Part shown: positions 8,201 through 16,613 of the stretch, piece after piece | Numbering within the stretch: the stretch's first letter is position 1 | Layout: each line of letters starts with the position of its first letter | Origin: Parapedobacter lycopersici | Lineage (GTDB): Bacteria; Bacteroidota; Bacteroidia; Sphingobacteriales; Sphingobacteriaceae | Direction: 5' to 3' | Length of the DNA stretch: 64,000 bases | NCBI RefSeq assembly: GCF_024643285.1 | Contig: NZ_JAMSLW010000003.1 | Coordinates: forward strand, 186,001 to 250,000 | Position numbers and translations under genes: made by a program | The notes under the pieces: generated by a model | Seen by the model: the letters and a program-made list of their open reading frames with translations, nothing else | The model's database searches: none | Told to the model about the DNA's origin: nothing

Positions 8201-9604
8201 TCCCTGTATGTCAATGTCGCGATACTGGTATCCACTGAACTCAAGATAGCCCACATGTCCTGAAATCTCACTGCTTACGTCGTGTGCGGCAAATCCCTGC
8301 CCATCTACCATCATGTCGAAACTTCCGCGCCCCATCTTTTCGTAGTTCAGCAATGTCCCTACATCAAAAGTGTCGGCAGAAAGCTTGCCGGAATAACGTT
8401 GTTGATCGGTAATGTCGAGGTGGATATCGGTATTGATGGTGCCAAGATCCGTTTCCAGCATCCCGTACGCAACGAAATCCAGGTAGTGGCCGGTTAAGGA
8501 ACCCTGGTAGCGGATGTCACCCATCCGGTCAAAAATTTCGGGAAGGTCCAGCAGCGGGGTATTTCCTAACTGTGGGACAAGTGATTCGATTTCCCGGCTA
8601 TTCGTCTGGAGCTCGTCCAGCCGCAGGTCAAATAGGGCACGGTTGATGTCGGGCAGGCCCTCAACGGTGGCATCACCGGCTAAGCGGGTGTGCTGGCCGG
8701 TTTGCAACACCATATTGCGGGCCGACAGCTCCGGGATATGGCCGGAGAAATTTCCGGAGAGCAGGATGTCGAAATTGGTGACGTTAACGTTTGGTGCGAA
8801 GAAGGCGATGTCTTTCGAATTGATCCGGGACCGCTTCAGGTCCAGTGTGATGTCTACCTGTCGCACAAAGTCGTCGAATGCTCCGAAGTCTGCATATTCG
8901 AGCAGCAGGTAATCCCGGATATGACTGCGATTGGTTTCCAGGTCGAGTGCATGGAGTTCCAATCGGTTGCTATCTACCACCGCCAGGGTGTTCAGCTTCC
9001 GGATTTTAAACCCGCTTTTCTCCTGAAGTTGCAGTTCATGGATTTCCGCTTTCAATAGGTGCTCACTGAAATCGATTGCCGAAACATTGCCGCTGATTCC
9101 GGTAAGCTCAATGTCACGGAAATTGACAGTCCCGGCCTTGGGTGGAACGCCGGTGTAATGATAGCGTAATGATACATTATCCAGTTCCAGGTTGTTGATG
9201 TTCCAGGTGATTTTTCGGCCGGCAGGTTGCCCGCCGCTTTCCCCGCCCTGGAAATAGTTAAGAATAAACGATAAGTTCGTCCCGCCACTGTCACGCTTCA
9301 GCGAAAATTGGCTGTCGGAAAGACGGATCCGGCGGATTGCGACCGCTGCATTGGCGAGCTCCCGTAAATTGAGGTTTGCCGACAGCTGACGGCTATACAA
9401 CAGCGTATCGCCCTCCAGGTCTTCAATATACAGCCCGCGGAGGACCAGTGAAGAGAAAGGCTTGAAATAAATCCCCTGCAGGGATACGGTGGTATGGAGT
9501 TCATCGGAGAGGTATGCAGCTGCTTGCTTTGCAAAATACGTTTGGACCGTGGGGTACCGCAGCGAATAAATTAGTCCGGTTGCCAGTAATAGGAATCCGG
9601 CCAA
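5267..9604 (-). CDS. tamB: TamB-like translocation and assembly module protein
   Basis: A very long (about 1445 residues) inner-membrane-anchored protein, mostly beta-strand repeats facing the periplasm. The C-terminal part (DINQGGTIRWTG, LRPDITFGLNFP-like, NQLNNIIAQSLNL, VGLVYRQEFYTFGEFLRR) is typical of the TamB/DUF490 domain. TamB is an AsmA-like bridge protein thought to move lipids or help outer-membrane assembly. The N-terminal membrane anchor is GFLLLATGLIYSL. The start given is a TTG; no ATG is available, and the frame stays open upstream with a plausible anchor extension (KKILKITLWTL), so the true start is probably slightly upstream, next to divergent tsaD. Confidence 0.88.
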   Translation of the reverse strand: MAGFLLLATGLIYSLRYPTVQTYFAKQAAAYLSDELHTTVSLQGIYFKPFSSLVLRGLYIEDLEGDTLLYSRQLSANLNLRELANAAVAIRRIRLSDSQFSLKRDSGGTNLSFILNYFQGGESGGQPAGRKITWNINNLELDNVSLRYHYTGVPPKAGTVNFRDIELTGISGNVSAIDFSEHLLKAEIHELQLQEKSGFKIRKLNTLAVVDSNRLELHALDLETNRSHIRDYLLLEYADFGAFDDFVRQVDITLDLKRSRINSKDIAFFAPNVNVTNFDILLSGNFSGHIPELSARNMVLQTGQHTRLAGDATVEGLPDINRALFDLRLDELQTNSREIESLVPQLGNTPLLDLPEIFDRMGDIRYQGSLTGHYLDFVAYGMLETDLGTINTDIHLDITDQQRYSGKLSADTFDVGTLLNYEKMGRGSFDMMVDGQGFAAHDVSSEISGHVGYLEFSGYQYRDIDIQGRFDNLLFAGALTVADPNLQLTFDGEANFNPRQPAYHFYASVAHADLSRLRLYDKKPVVLHGGTITSNFTGNTLNNIQGSIAANDIQFQVDTGSYTIDSVALLAKGDEEHRVLWLTSDVMEATLSGETDLPTLSAYFQSVAMRYAPAMGLALKPSGKQDFHVDLTLKDFTPIAPFVEPALAIGKGASLTGYFSSAAGAANFNLLVPTLHYGNLRIEQLIADETTNNEALRLLVTADRVSLTDSLYIDNVNMTNTLTNDSLYFNLKLAHTTASNRIDLNGLMHFREEQPAELRFLPSAVILNQEPWQLGNQALIHLDRDRLRISDMELTNGNQTVRLDGVISPQTGDEAVLTFSQFDLSTFNAAMRPSGIRLDGIVNGQMNISSLLKQPYFIADIEASGIHYNDTEVGDLLLQADFDQHTKLVNVNMEVVNHGIRTILATGTYNAAAVNKLDMRVALNKSELIIFQPLLKNLVSNITGTVSADLRITGTALNPQVDGRFSLHDAGFTVNYLKTPYRIDDEVYLSNSTLLLTNLTVTDPLGNQALANGKVDLSNIRVPDIDLTIDATNFLVLHTTLRDNPLYYGTAYGTGRFAFHGLTNAINITVKARTNENTRLAIPLNAVGTVSDNDFIRFVSQDTVNTRTPTSQLLKGLSLNMDFQVTPDAEISLYTDLGELSGRGTGALSLRISSLGDFEMFGDYAINSGKFTLTAQDFINKIFDINQGGTIRWTGQPTEATIALTAVYEQRTSLSPLYNAAGRETNEQRALAQAQMNLSGNLMRPDITFGLNFPNDPYVKDELQGYLSDANNVNQQTLSLIVRRSFTPGSATDFSRELNNTLLSAGTELAFNQLNNIIAQSLNLNFVDLNIRSLNDASASVHLFNDRLILTGGVTDRRNVTDLNVFSDRVATDAEVQYLIRKDGRLVLRASNRLNSRNFLLNLNDNNYVSAVGLVYRQEFYTFGEFLRRLLTLRSREEEENEEVF

Positions 9605-9685
9605 CGTCCACAGCGTTATTTTAAGTATTTTTTTGATATTTTTGTACGCTAATAAAGAATAATAAAGCGGTTTAATTATCCACCC

Positions 9686-10687
9686 ATGTCCATTATACTC
9701 GGCATTGAATCTTCCTGCGACGAAACATCCGCTGCCATTTGTATAGACGGAAAAATCCGTTCAAATATTATTGCCAACCAGACCATTCATGAAAAATTTG
9801 GTGGTGTAGTGCCTGAATTGGCTTCAAGGGCACACCAGCAAAATATCATCCCCGCGGTACAACAGGCAATCGGGGAGGCAAAAATACACAAAAATGAGAT
9901 AGATGCCGTGGCTTTTACCCGCGGCCCCGGACTTTTGGGGGCGTTATTGGTAGGTGCCTCATTTGCGAAAGCATTTGCACTTGCACAGGACATTCCATTA
10001 ATTGAGGTGAACCACATGCAGGCACACATCCTGGCGCATTTTATTGAGGAGCCGGTACCCCGTTTCCCTTTCCTTTGCCTGACGGTGTCCGGCGGACATA
10101 CACAGCTGGTACTGGTGCGGGATTATTTTAATATGGAGCTGCTCGGTCAGACACTTGACGATGCAGCGGGTGAGGCATTTGACAAAACAGCAAAGATACT
10201 CGGGCTGCCCTATCCGGGCGGGCCACTGATTGATCGTTATGCAAAAGAAGGAAATGCTACGGCTTTTGAATTCCCGAAGCCGCAGATTCCGGGCCTGAAC
10301 TTCAGCTTTAGCGGACTGAAAACCTCCATCCTTTATTTTGTACAGCAACGGGAACGGGCCGATCCGCAGTTTCTGCTGAAACACCGCGATGATATCTGCG
10401 CATCGGTGCAATCCCGGATCGTGTCGATCCTGTTAGACAAGCTCACCCAGGCGGCCCGGGAAACAGGCGTCCATGACGTAGCCATTGCAGGCGGTGTATC
10501 GGCTAATTCGGGTCTCCGCAATGCGTTGCTGCAGTTGGGCGAAAAAGAAGGGTGGCGCGTTTCTATACCCCGCTTTGAATATTGTACGGACAATGCCGCA
10601 ATGATTGCCATTGCCGGTCACTATAAATACCTGGCGGGTGAGTTTGCCGGGCAGGATGTTGCCCCACTGGCCCGCTGGAGTGTGTAA
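9686..10687 (+). CDS. tsaD: tRNA N6-adenosine threonylcarbamoyltransferase TsaD
   Basis: Transfers the threonylcarbamoyl group onto A37 of ANN-decoding tRNAs (t6A). The 333-residue protein starts IILGIESSCDETSAA, carries the metal-binding HMQAH near residue 111, and has the ASKHA-fold segments LTVSGGHTQLVLV and AIAGGVSANSGLR. Its partner gene tsaB is also in this window, at 40.25 kb; tsaE is not. Divergent from tamB with only about 80 bases between. Confidence 0.97.
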   Translation: MSIILGIESSCDETSAAICIDGKIRSNIIANQTIHEKFGGVVPELASRAHQQNIIPAVQQAIGEAKIHKNEIDAVAFTRGPGLLGALLVGASFAKAFALAQDIPLIEVNHMQAHILAHFIEEPVPRFPFLCLTVSGGHTQLVLVRDYFNMELLGQTLDDAAGEAFDKTAKILGLPYPGGPLIDRYAKEGNATAFEFPKPQIPGLNFSFSGLKTSILYFVQQRERADPQFLLKHRDDICASVQSRIVSILLDKLTQAARETGVHDVAIAGGVSANSGLRNALLQLGEKEGWRVSIPRFEYCTDNAAMIAIAGHYKYLAGEFAGQDVAPLARWSV

Positions 10688-10690
10688 CCT

Positions 10691-12949
10691 TCAGTTTACT
10701 TTTTCCATCGCTGTAGCCTGCGTCAATTCTTCGATGAACTCGTTTCCCCATCGGTCAATATCGTAAAGGTTGACGATTTCATGCAGCCGTTTCATCCGTA
10801 ATACCCGGTCGGCTTCCGGCATTTCTATTGCCTGGAGCAGGCTTTCTTTCAGGTTTTGTGAATCGTACGGGTTGGTCAGTACAGCGTAGGGTAATTCCAC
10901 TGAAGCGCCGGCAAATTCAGACAATACCAGCACGCCGTCCGGATTGGCTTTCAATCCCTGGACCGCGACGTATTCCTTGGCTACCAGGTTCAATCCATCA
11001 CGCAGGGGGGTGATCCAGGCGACGTCCGCTATCGCGTAGTAGGTAACGATTTCTTCGAACGGGAGGGAACGGAAAAAGTAGCGGATAGGCGTCCACTCCA
11101 GATTGGAATACCTGCCGTTGATTTCGCCCACGGCCCGGTCGAGTTCCTGCCGTATCTTATCGTAAATTTTCATGCCCTGGGACGGCGGCGTACAGATGTT
11201 GACCAACTCTACTTTTCCGTGTAATTCGGGGTGCTCCTTTAACAATTCACCGAATGCCTGGATTTTTTCAAGCGGACCCTTCACGTAATCAAGCCGTTCG
11301 ACGGACAACACAATCTGTTTTCCTGATTTTCGCTTTTCCAATGCCGTGATCCGTTGCTGTGTTTTTTTTAGTCCGTATATGCGTTTGATATTTTCATTAT
11401 TAACCCCCACGGGCTGTGCGCCCAATCGGATACGGCGGTCGCCGACCTCAATTTCCTTGGTCATCTGGTCGATGCCCAGCGCGCAGCTGTAGGTTAGAAA
11501 CTGCTGTGCGGCATTTACGCGTTTCAGGACCTGTACTGGAGCATGGCTGCGCAGCACGTCGACAAAATTTTCGACATACCGTGGGATATGGAAGCTGATA
11601 AAATCACATTGCAGTAAGCTGCCGATAATCTCGCGCCGCCAGGGAATAATATTGAAAATATCGGCAGGGGGGAAAGCGGTATGATGGAAAAAGCCTATTT
11701 TAAGATCGGGACGCATTTGGCGGACAAAGCCGGGGACCATCCAAAGGTTATACTCATGAATCCAGACCAGTGCTTCATGATCCGCTTCTTCTGCTATCCG
11801 TTCGGCAAATATCCGGTTTATTTTTACGTAATGTGCCCAGTGCGCGTGATTGAATTTGGCCTTATCAATGAAAGAAAAGATGGTTGGCCAGAATGCCTCT
11901 TTGGAAAACACACGGTAAAACAGGTCGATGTCTTTTTTGGACAGCGGAATAATCGATGCAATGAGATTCGGGTACTTTTTTTCGTCGATGTATGCATTGT
12001 GTGACGGGAGAGGCTCATTTTTTTCAACCACGTCTTCGCCGATCCATACACCTGAACGGCCTTTGGCAAAGAATCCAAGCAGGGAGGGAATAATTCCGTT
12101 CGGACTTTTTGGCGATACGCGCCGGGACTGGCCATCGATCACTTCCTTGTCAAATGGCAGCCGGTGGTAAACCATCAATAGCTGGGGTTCCCCTGACTGT
12201 TTTTCCCGCTTCTTTTTCCCCACGGCTTCCTGATAATAGGTGTTGAATACCGGAAAGTGGTGAATGGCCGCTATAATACCTCCCGCACCGGCTGTGTCGG
12301 CCTGGTAAACCAATGGGTTCCCTGCTGTGGCCTGGCTGAGTGCCGCTTCCGCATGGCCGACGACCACACCCCGGTACCCGGTTTCATAAAGCGAAAGGTC
12401 ATTCAGGGTGTCTCCTGCAACCAGCACGCGATCTTCGGGAAATCCAATAAGATCAACCAGTTGGGTGAGGGTATTTCCTTTGCTGGTATGTCCCGGTAGG
12501 ATGTCTAGGTACTTGCCTGCCGACAGCAGTACATGGCAATCGTATGCTGCAGCAATACGCTGCACCGCCTCGATATCCGTGGTTTCATCGTAGTAAAATG
12601 AACAACGGCGTTGCTGGGGCACTTCCTGGAATTCAAGGCCGGTTACACCGCTGAGCGCCTGCCGGAACGTGAAGATACCCGGCCATTTGTTTTCTATATG
12701 GGACTGAATTGGCTCTACGGGTTCGAGGGTATGACCATTGACCACAGTAGCGCCTACATCCGATATAATGTATTCCGGCCGGGGAATAATGGGGTCGTTC
12801 AGGAGCGGCAACACCGTCTCGATTCCCCGTCCGGTAACGAAAGCCAGCTGAATGTCCTTATTCTGACGGATCAGGCGGTAGAGTTTAAGCCGGTCGACCC
12901 GCTTGCCCCCTAAAAATGTGCCGTCAAGATCTGTAGCTAATAACATCAT
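10691..12949 (-). CDS. HAD phosphatase-GT20 synthase fusion, glucosylglycerol-phosphate synthase-like
   Basis: A 752-residue two-domain enzyme. Residues 1 to about 255 are a HAD-IIB (sucrose-phosphatase-like) phosphatase: LATDLDGTFLGG holds the nucleophilic Asp and DTLNDLSLYETG the C-terminal acidic motif. The rest is a GT20 retaining glycosyltransferase related to trehalose-phosphate synthase, with HEYNLWMVP, SVERLDYVKG and PLRDGLNLVAKEY. This phosphatase-first order matches bifunctional GgpPS proteins, which make the osmolyte glucosylglycerol from ADP-glucose and glycerol-3-phosphate, rather than OtsA-OtsB fusions. The exact product is an inference. Start at one of two adjacent ATGs (12949 or 12946) directly before the HAD motif. 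Its end is 3 bases from the end of convergent tsaD. Confidence 0.82.
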   Translation of the reverse strand: MMLLATDLDGTFLGGKRVDRLKLYRLIRQNKDIQLAFVTGRGIETVLPLLNDPIIPRPEYIISDVGATVVNGHTLEPVEPIQSHIENKWPGIFTFRQALSGVTGLEFQEVPQQRRCSFYYDETTDIEAVQRIAAAYDCHVLLSAGKYLDILPGHTSKGNTLTQLVDLIGFPEDRVLVAGDTLNDLSLYETGYRGVVVGHAEAALSQATAGNPLVYQADTAGAGGIIAAIHHFPVFNTYYQEAVGKKKREKQSGEPQLLMVYHRLPFDKEVIDGQSRRVSPKSPNGIIPSLLGFFAKGRSGVWIGEDVVEKNEPLPSHNAYIDEKKYPNLIASIIPLSKKDIDLFYRVFSKEAFWPTIFSFIDKAKFNHAHWAHYVKINRIFAERIAEEADHEALVWIHEYNLWMVPGFVRQMRPDLKIGFFHHTAFPPADIFNIIPWRREIIGSLLQCDFISFHIPRYVENFVDVLRSHAPVQVLKRVNAAQQFLTYSCALGIDQMTKEIEVGDRRIRLGAQPVGVNNENIKRIYGLKKTQQRITALEKRKSGKQIVLSVERLDYVKGPLEKIQAFGELLKEHPELHGKVELVNICTPPSQGMKIYDKIRQELDRAVGEINGRYSNLEWTPIRYFFRSLPFEEIVTYYAIADVAWITPLRDGLNLVAKEYVAVQGLKANPDGVLVLSEFAGASVELPYAVLTNPYDSQNLKESLLQAIEMPEADRVLRMKRLHEIVNLYDIDRWGNEFIEELTQATAMEKVN

Positions 12950-13019
12950 AATTGAAATAAATTGCGGCCATTGCATGGCTTGATGCAACGGCGGTAAAAC
13001 CATAAATTGCTGTCAAGAG

Positions 13020-13182
13020 ATGTTTATCCGGAATACCCTAAAGCGGGTTGCGTAAATTTGTGTAAACAGCGGGGATAAACATGAAGTAATTGAAGCACTG
13101 GAAAACAGCTGTTTCCAGATTGAGGTGGGCAAACATAGCTAAAGTTGCTTTGATATGCAATTTAATCGCGTTGAATATCAAA
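13020..13182. promoter_or_regulatory. intergenic region with three inverted repeats
   Basis: The space between the HAD-GT20 gene and lutB holds a 10-bp perfect inverted repeat (ATGTTTATCC at 13020-13029 with its complement at 13073-13082), a near-palindrome centred on ACAGCTGT (13098-13118, one unpaired base), and TTTGATAT at 13149-13156 with its complement at 13175-13182. It must contain the promoter of the minus-strand HAD-GT20 gene and the 3' end of lutB. No gene is visible here. Confidence 0.4.
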
Positions 13183-13245
13183 TGAATCTATAAGATCGTC
13201 TGCTGTAATAGCGAATTACTATAGGGTGGGAATATGCGGTTTGTT

Positions 13246-14628
13246 TTATTTAGGATCGCGCGCTTTCCATTGCTCGCTGAAAGATTTTGGTGCTACCTGC
13301 GGCAATTCGCGGTGTTTGCCCCAGGCTTTTTTGAAGAAATGCCGCAGGAATAGATTTTTGACCTTTCCGCTAAACAGATCAACAATTTTCCGCCTGGTCA
13401 TTGCGAATGTAAAGCCTTTCCAGGCAAGTTTTTCTGTCTGGGGTGCCAATTTGCTGGCTACTGCATCACGCCGGTTAAGCAGCAGCATATTGTGAATATC
13501 GATCTTTACCGGACACACTTCCGTACATTTGCCACAGAGTGAGGATGCATAGCTTAGGTGCTTGAATTGTTCCATGCCCTGTAGGTGCGGCGTAATGATG
13601 GAGCCGATCGGCCCGCTGTAGGTCGTGTTATAAGTGTGGCCGCCGATATTCCGGTAGATGGGGCATCCGTTCAGACAGGCGCCGCAGCGTATGCAGTATA
13701 ACCCCTGCCGCTGTTCTTTCTGGGCCAGCAGGTTGGTGCGTCCGTTATCAAGCAGTACCACGTACATTTCTTCCGGGCCATCCGTTTCCCCTTCCTGGCG
13801 CGGACCGCCAAATATACTGTTGTAGACCGTGAGCCGCTGTCCGGTGCCGTGTGTGGCCAGTAACGGCCAGAACAGGTCCAGGTCGGCCAGTGAGGGAATC
13901 AGTTTTTCGATGCCCACAATGGCAATATGAATTTTGGGGAATGTGGTGGTCAACCTTGCATTACCTTCATTTTCCGTAACGGCAATGCTGCCCGTGTCGG
14001 CAATCAGGAAATTGGCACCGGTAATGCCGATATCAGCTGTTGTATATTTTTCCCGCAGCAGTTCACGGGCCTTTAAGGTCAGCGCTTCAGCTGAGGCATC
14101 CAGCGGGGTACCGAAATGCTCGTGAAAAAGCGCGGCAATATCCTGCAGGCTCAGGTGCATGGCTGGTGTCACAATGTGATAAGGCTTTTGGCCAAGCAGC
14201 TGGACAATGTACTCACCAAGGTCCGACTCGACTGTCCTGACCCCTTTTTCTTCCAGAAATTCGTTTAAATCGATTTCTTCGGTGGTCATGGACTTCGACT
14301 TAATCACACTTTTTGCGCCGGCCTGCGCTACGATTTTCCATATTTCGTTGCGGGCTTCAGCTGCGTCGTTCGCCCAGATAACTTTGCCGCCCTTCCTCTG
14401 GAAATTAGCCTCAAATTCAGGTAATAGCTTGTCGAGGTTCTCCATTACCCGCCATTTGGTAATGTGTGCCTTTCGCTTGGCGTTTTCCAGGTGCTGGAAA
14501 CTGGACAGGCCTACGTGGACCGCAGCGTCATATTTGTCAATGTTGTAATTGATAATTTGCCTATGCCGGGGCTCGAATGCTTTGGTTGCACTGTCCTTCA
14601 GAAAGATTTTCTCTTGGGTAGCCGGCAT
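13246..14628 (-). CDS. lutB: LutB-like lactate utilization iron-sulfur protein
   Basis: A 460-residue protein with an N-terminal LUD domain (KSVIKSKSMTTEEIDLNEFL, GITGANFLIADTGSI, THGTGQRLTVYN) and two [4Fe-4S] ferredoxin-like motifs, CIRCGACLNGCP and CGKCTEVCP, followed by a C-terminal tail. LutB is the electron-transfer subunit of the LutABC L-lactate dehydrogenase system. Here no lutA or lutC is adjacent; they may be elsewhere. The ATG at 14628 is preferred to a TTG four codons upstream. It lies 56 bases after aspS on the same strand, so cotranscription is possible. Confidence 0.9.
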   Translation of the reverse strand: MPATQEKIFLKDSATKAFEPRHRQIINYNIDKYDAAVHVGLSSFQHLENAKRKAHITKWRVMENLDKLLPEFEANFQRKGGKVIWANDAAEARNEIWKIVAQAGAKSVIKSKSMTTEEIDLNEFLEEKGVRTVESDLGEYIVQLLGQKPYHIVTPAMHLSLQDIAALFHEHFGTPLDASAEALTLKARELLREKYTTADIGITGANFLIADTGSIAVTENEGNARLTTTFPKIHIAIVGIEKLIPSLADLDLFWPLLATHGTGQRLTVYNSIFGGPRQEGETDGPEEMYVVLLDNGRTNLLAQKEQRQGLYCIRCGACLNGCPIYRNIGGHTYNTTYSGPIGSIITPHLQGMEQFKHLSYASSLCGKCTEVCPVKIDIHNMLLLNRRDAVASKLAPQTEKLAWKGFTFAMTRRKIVDLFSGKVKNLFLRHFFKKAWGKHRELPQVAPKSFSEQWKARDPK

Positions 14629-14684
14629 AATAAATGACAATTAAATTAATAACGCGAAAATATGGCAACTGTTGTATCCATTCA

Positions 14685-16427
14685 CTATTTTAAGGCGATG
14701 GCCAGTTCATTTAGTTGTTCCTGACTGATTGAGGCCGGAGATTCGATCATGACATCCCGGCCCGCATTATTTTTCGGGAAGGCGATCACATCCCGGATGC
14801 TGTCCAGCCCGGCAAATATGGATACCAGCCGGTCGAAACCGAACGCAATGCCACCGTGCGGCGGCGCCCCGTATGTGAATGCGTCCATCAGGAACCCAAA
14901 CTGTTTTTGTGCCTCTGCCGGTGAAAAACCCAGCAGATCGAACATGCGCGACTGCAGTTCACGTTGGTGAATCCGAATGGAACCCCCGCCGACTTCTACG
15001 CCATTAATAACCAGGTCATAGGCATTGGCCCGTACCTGGCCGGGATCACTTTCCAACAACGGGATGTCGGTAGCCTTTGGTGAGGTGAAGGGATGGTGCA
15101 TTGCATGGTAACGCCCACTTTCCTCATCCCACTCCAATAGCGGGAAATCGACAACCCACAGCGGGGCAAACGTAGTTTTGCTGCGCAGGCCGAGTTGACT
15201 GGCGATTTCCAGCCGGAGTTCGCACAGCTGTTTACGTACCTTATCTGTAGCGCCGGCCATAACCAGCAGCAGGTCTCCGGGTGCAGCATCGAAGGCTGCT
15301 GCCCACTGTTGAAGCTGCTCGGGCCCGAAGAATTTGTCGACTGAGGACTTGAGGGTGCCATCAGCGTTATACCGCAGGTAAACCAAGCCGGAGGCACCTA
15401 TCTGCGGGCGCCGTACAAAGTCTGTCAATTCGTCCAGCTGTTTACGGGTGTAGGAAGCACATCCCGTAGCACGGATACCCACTACCAGCTCAGCCTGGTC
15501 AAATACCGGGAACCCTGCTCCCTGGAGTACACTGTTCAGTTCAACGAACGGCATGTCAAAGCGGATGTCCGGTTTGTCGGACCCATACAGGCGCATTGCA
15601 TCGGCATAAGGCATGCGGGGAATGGCGCCCAGGTCGATCCCCTTGACGGTTTTAAATAGATGAGTGACCAACCCCTCGAAAGTATGGAGGATATCTTCTT
15701 GGTCCACAAAGGCCATTTCGCAGTCAATCTGCGTGAATTCAGGCTGGCGGTCGGCCCGCAGGTCCTCGTCGCGGAAACATTTTACGACCTGGAAATAACG
15801 GTCGAAGCCTGACACCATCAATAATTGCTTAAAGGTCTGCGGCGACTGGGGAAGGGCGTAGAACTCGCCTGGATTCATCCGGCTGGGCACAACGAAATCG
15901 CGGGCGCCTTCGGGTGTCGATTTAATAAGCACCGGTGTTTCCACTTCCAGGAAGCTTTCGCCGTCGAGGTACCGTCGTACCTCCTGGGCCAGCCGATGGC
16001 GCAGGATCAGGTTGTTCCGTACCGGATTGCGACGGAGGTCCAGGTAACGGTATTTCATACGGAGATCATCCCCGCCGTCGGTATCGTCCTCAATGGTAAA
16101 GGGAGGAAGCTTCGATGGATTCAGTACCTCCAGTACGGATACCTTGATTTCAATTTCCCCGGTGGGTATTTTCAGGTTTTTATTCTCCCGTTCAATGACC
16201 GTTCCGGTCACCTTAATGACATACTCACGGCCCAGGTCGCGCGCATTATTGCGCAGGGTCTCGTCGGCATCTGCATCAAACACAAGTTGGGTAATCCCGT
16301 ACCGGTCGCGAACATCGATAAATGTCATTCCGCCGAGGTCCCGGGACTTATGTACCCACCCACTTAATACCACCGTTTGACCCAGTTGTGCCGTAGTCAG
16401 TTCACCACAAGTATGTGTTCGTTGCAT
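14685..16427 (-). CDS. aspS: aspartate--tRNA ligase
   Basis: Charges tRNA-Asp. The 580-residue class II synthetase has an N-terminal OB anticodon-binding domain ([23 protein letters not shown]), motif 2 ([18 protein letters not shown]), the bacterial GAD insertion domain and motif 3 ([15 protein letters not shown]). The ATG at 16427 begins [10 protein letters not shown], the usual bacterial AspRS start; the longer frame upstream is not needed. It is divergent from mraZ, with a 186-base shared control region. Confidence 0.97.
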   Translation of the reverse strand: MQRTHTCGELTTAQLGQTVVLSGWVHKSRDLGGMTFIDVRDRYGITQLVFDADADETLRNNARDLGREYVIKVTGTVIERENKNLKIPTGEIEIKVSVLEVLNPSKLPPFTIEDDTDGGDDLRMKYRYLDLRRNPVRNNLILRHRLAQEVRRYLDGESFLEVETPVLIKSTPEGARDFVVPSRMNPGEFYALPQSPQTFKQLLMVSGFDRYFQVVKCFRDEDLRADRQPEFTQIDCEMAFVDQEDILHTFEGLVTHLFKTVKGIDLGAIPRMPYADAMRLYGSDKPDIRFDMPFVELNSVLQGAGFPVFDQAELVVGIRATGCASYTRKQLDELTDFVRRPQIGASGLVYLRYNADGTLKSSVDKFFGPEQLQQWAAAFDAAPGDLLLVMAGATDKVRKQLCELRLEIASQLGLRSKTTFAPLWVVDFPLLEWDEESGRYHAMHHPFTSPKATDIPLLESDPGQVRANAYDLVINGVEVGGGSIRIHQRELQSRMFDLLGFSPAEAQKQFGFLMDAFTYGAPPHGGIAFGFDRLVSIFAGLDSIRDVIAFPKNNAGRDVMIESPASISQEQLNELAIALK

Positions 16428-16527
16428 AATGCTATTATTTGAGGTTGCTAAAATAGCTGTTTTTTGGAAGAAACCCCGAATTGGATATGGATGCGGCAAG
16501 AAAAAAGTACAATCCCATTAAAATAGG

Positions 16528-16536
16528 TGTGGAAAA
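16528..16536 (-). promoter_or_regulatory. DnaA-box-like site before mraZ
   Basis: TGTGGAAAA, the complement of TTTTCCACA, fits the relaxed DnaA-box consensus TTWTNCACA. It sits 50 bases upstream of the mraZ -7 element and just before the MraZ-type repeats. The same 9-mer recurs before ftsZ and before the histone-like gene. Binding is not shown by sequence alone. Confidence 0.3.
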
Positions 16537-16544
16537 CTTTTTTG

Positions 16545-16569
16545 TGGGGAAAAGTGGGAGAAAGTGGAG
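16545..16569 (+). promoter_or_regulatory. MraZ-binding repeats (TGGGN-type, three copies)
   Basis: Three direct repeats spaced by 10 bases: TGGGG at 16545, TGGGA at 16555 and TGGAG at 16565, each separated by 5 A/G bases. This matches the TGGGN-N5-TGGGN array bound by MraZ in other bacteria. They lie immediately upstream of the -7 element (TACTTTTA, 16578-16585), overlapping where a -33 element would sit, which fits autoregulation of the cluster by MraZ. Confidence 0.7.
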
Positions 16570-16613
16570 TAAATTCCTACTTTTACCTCATCATTATCAG
16601 GTTAAGTGGATTT

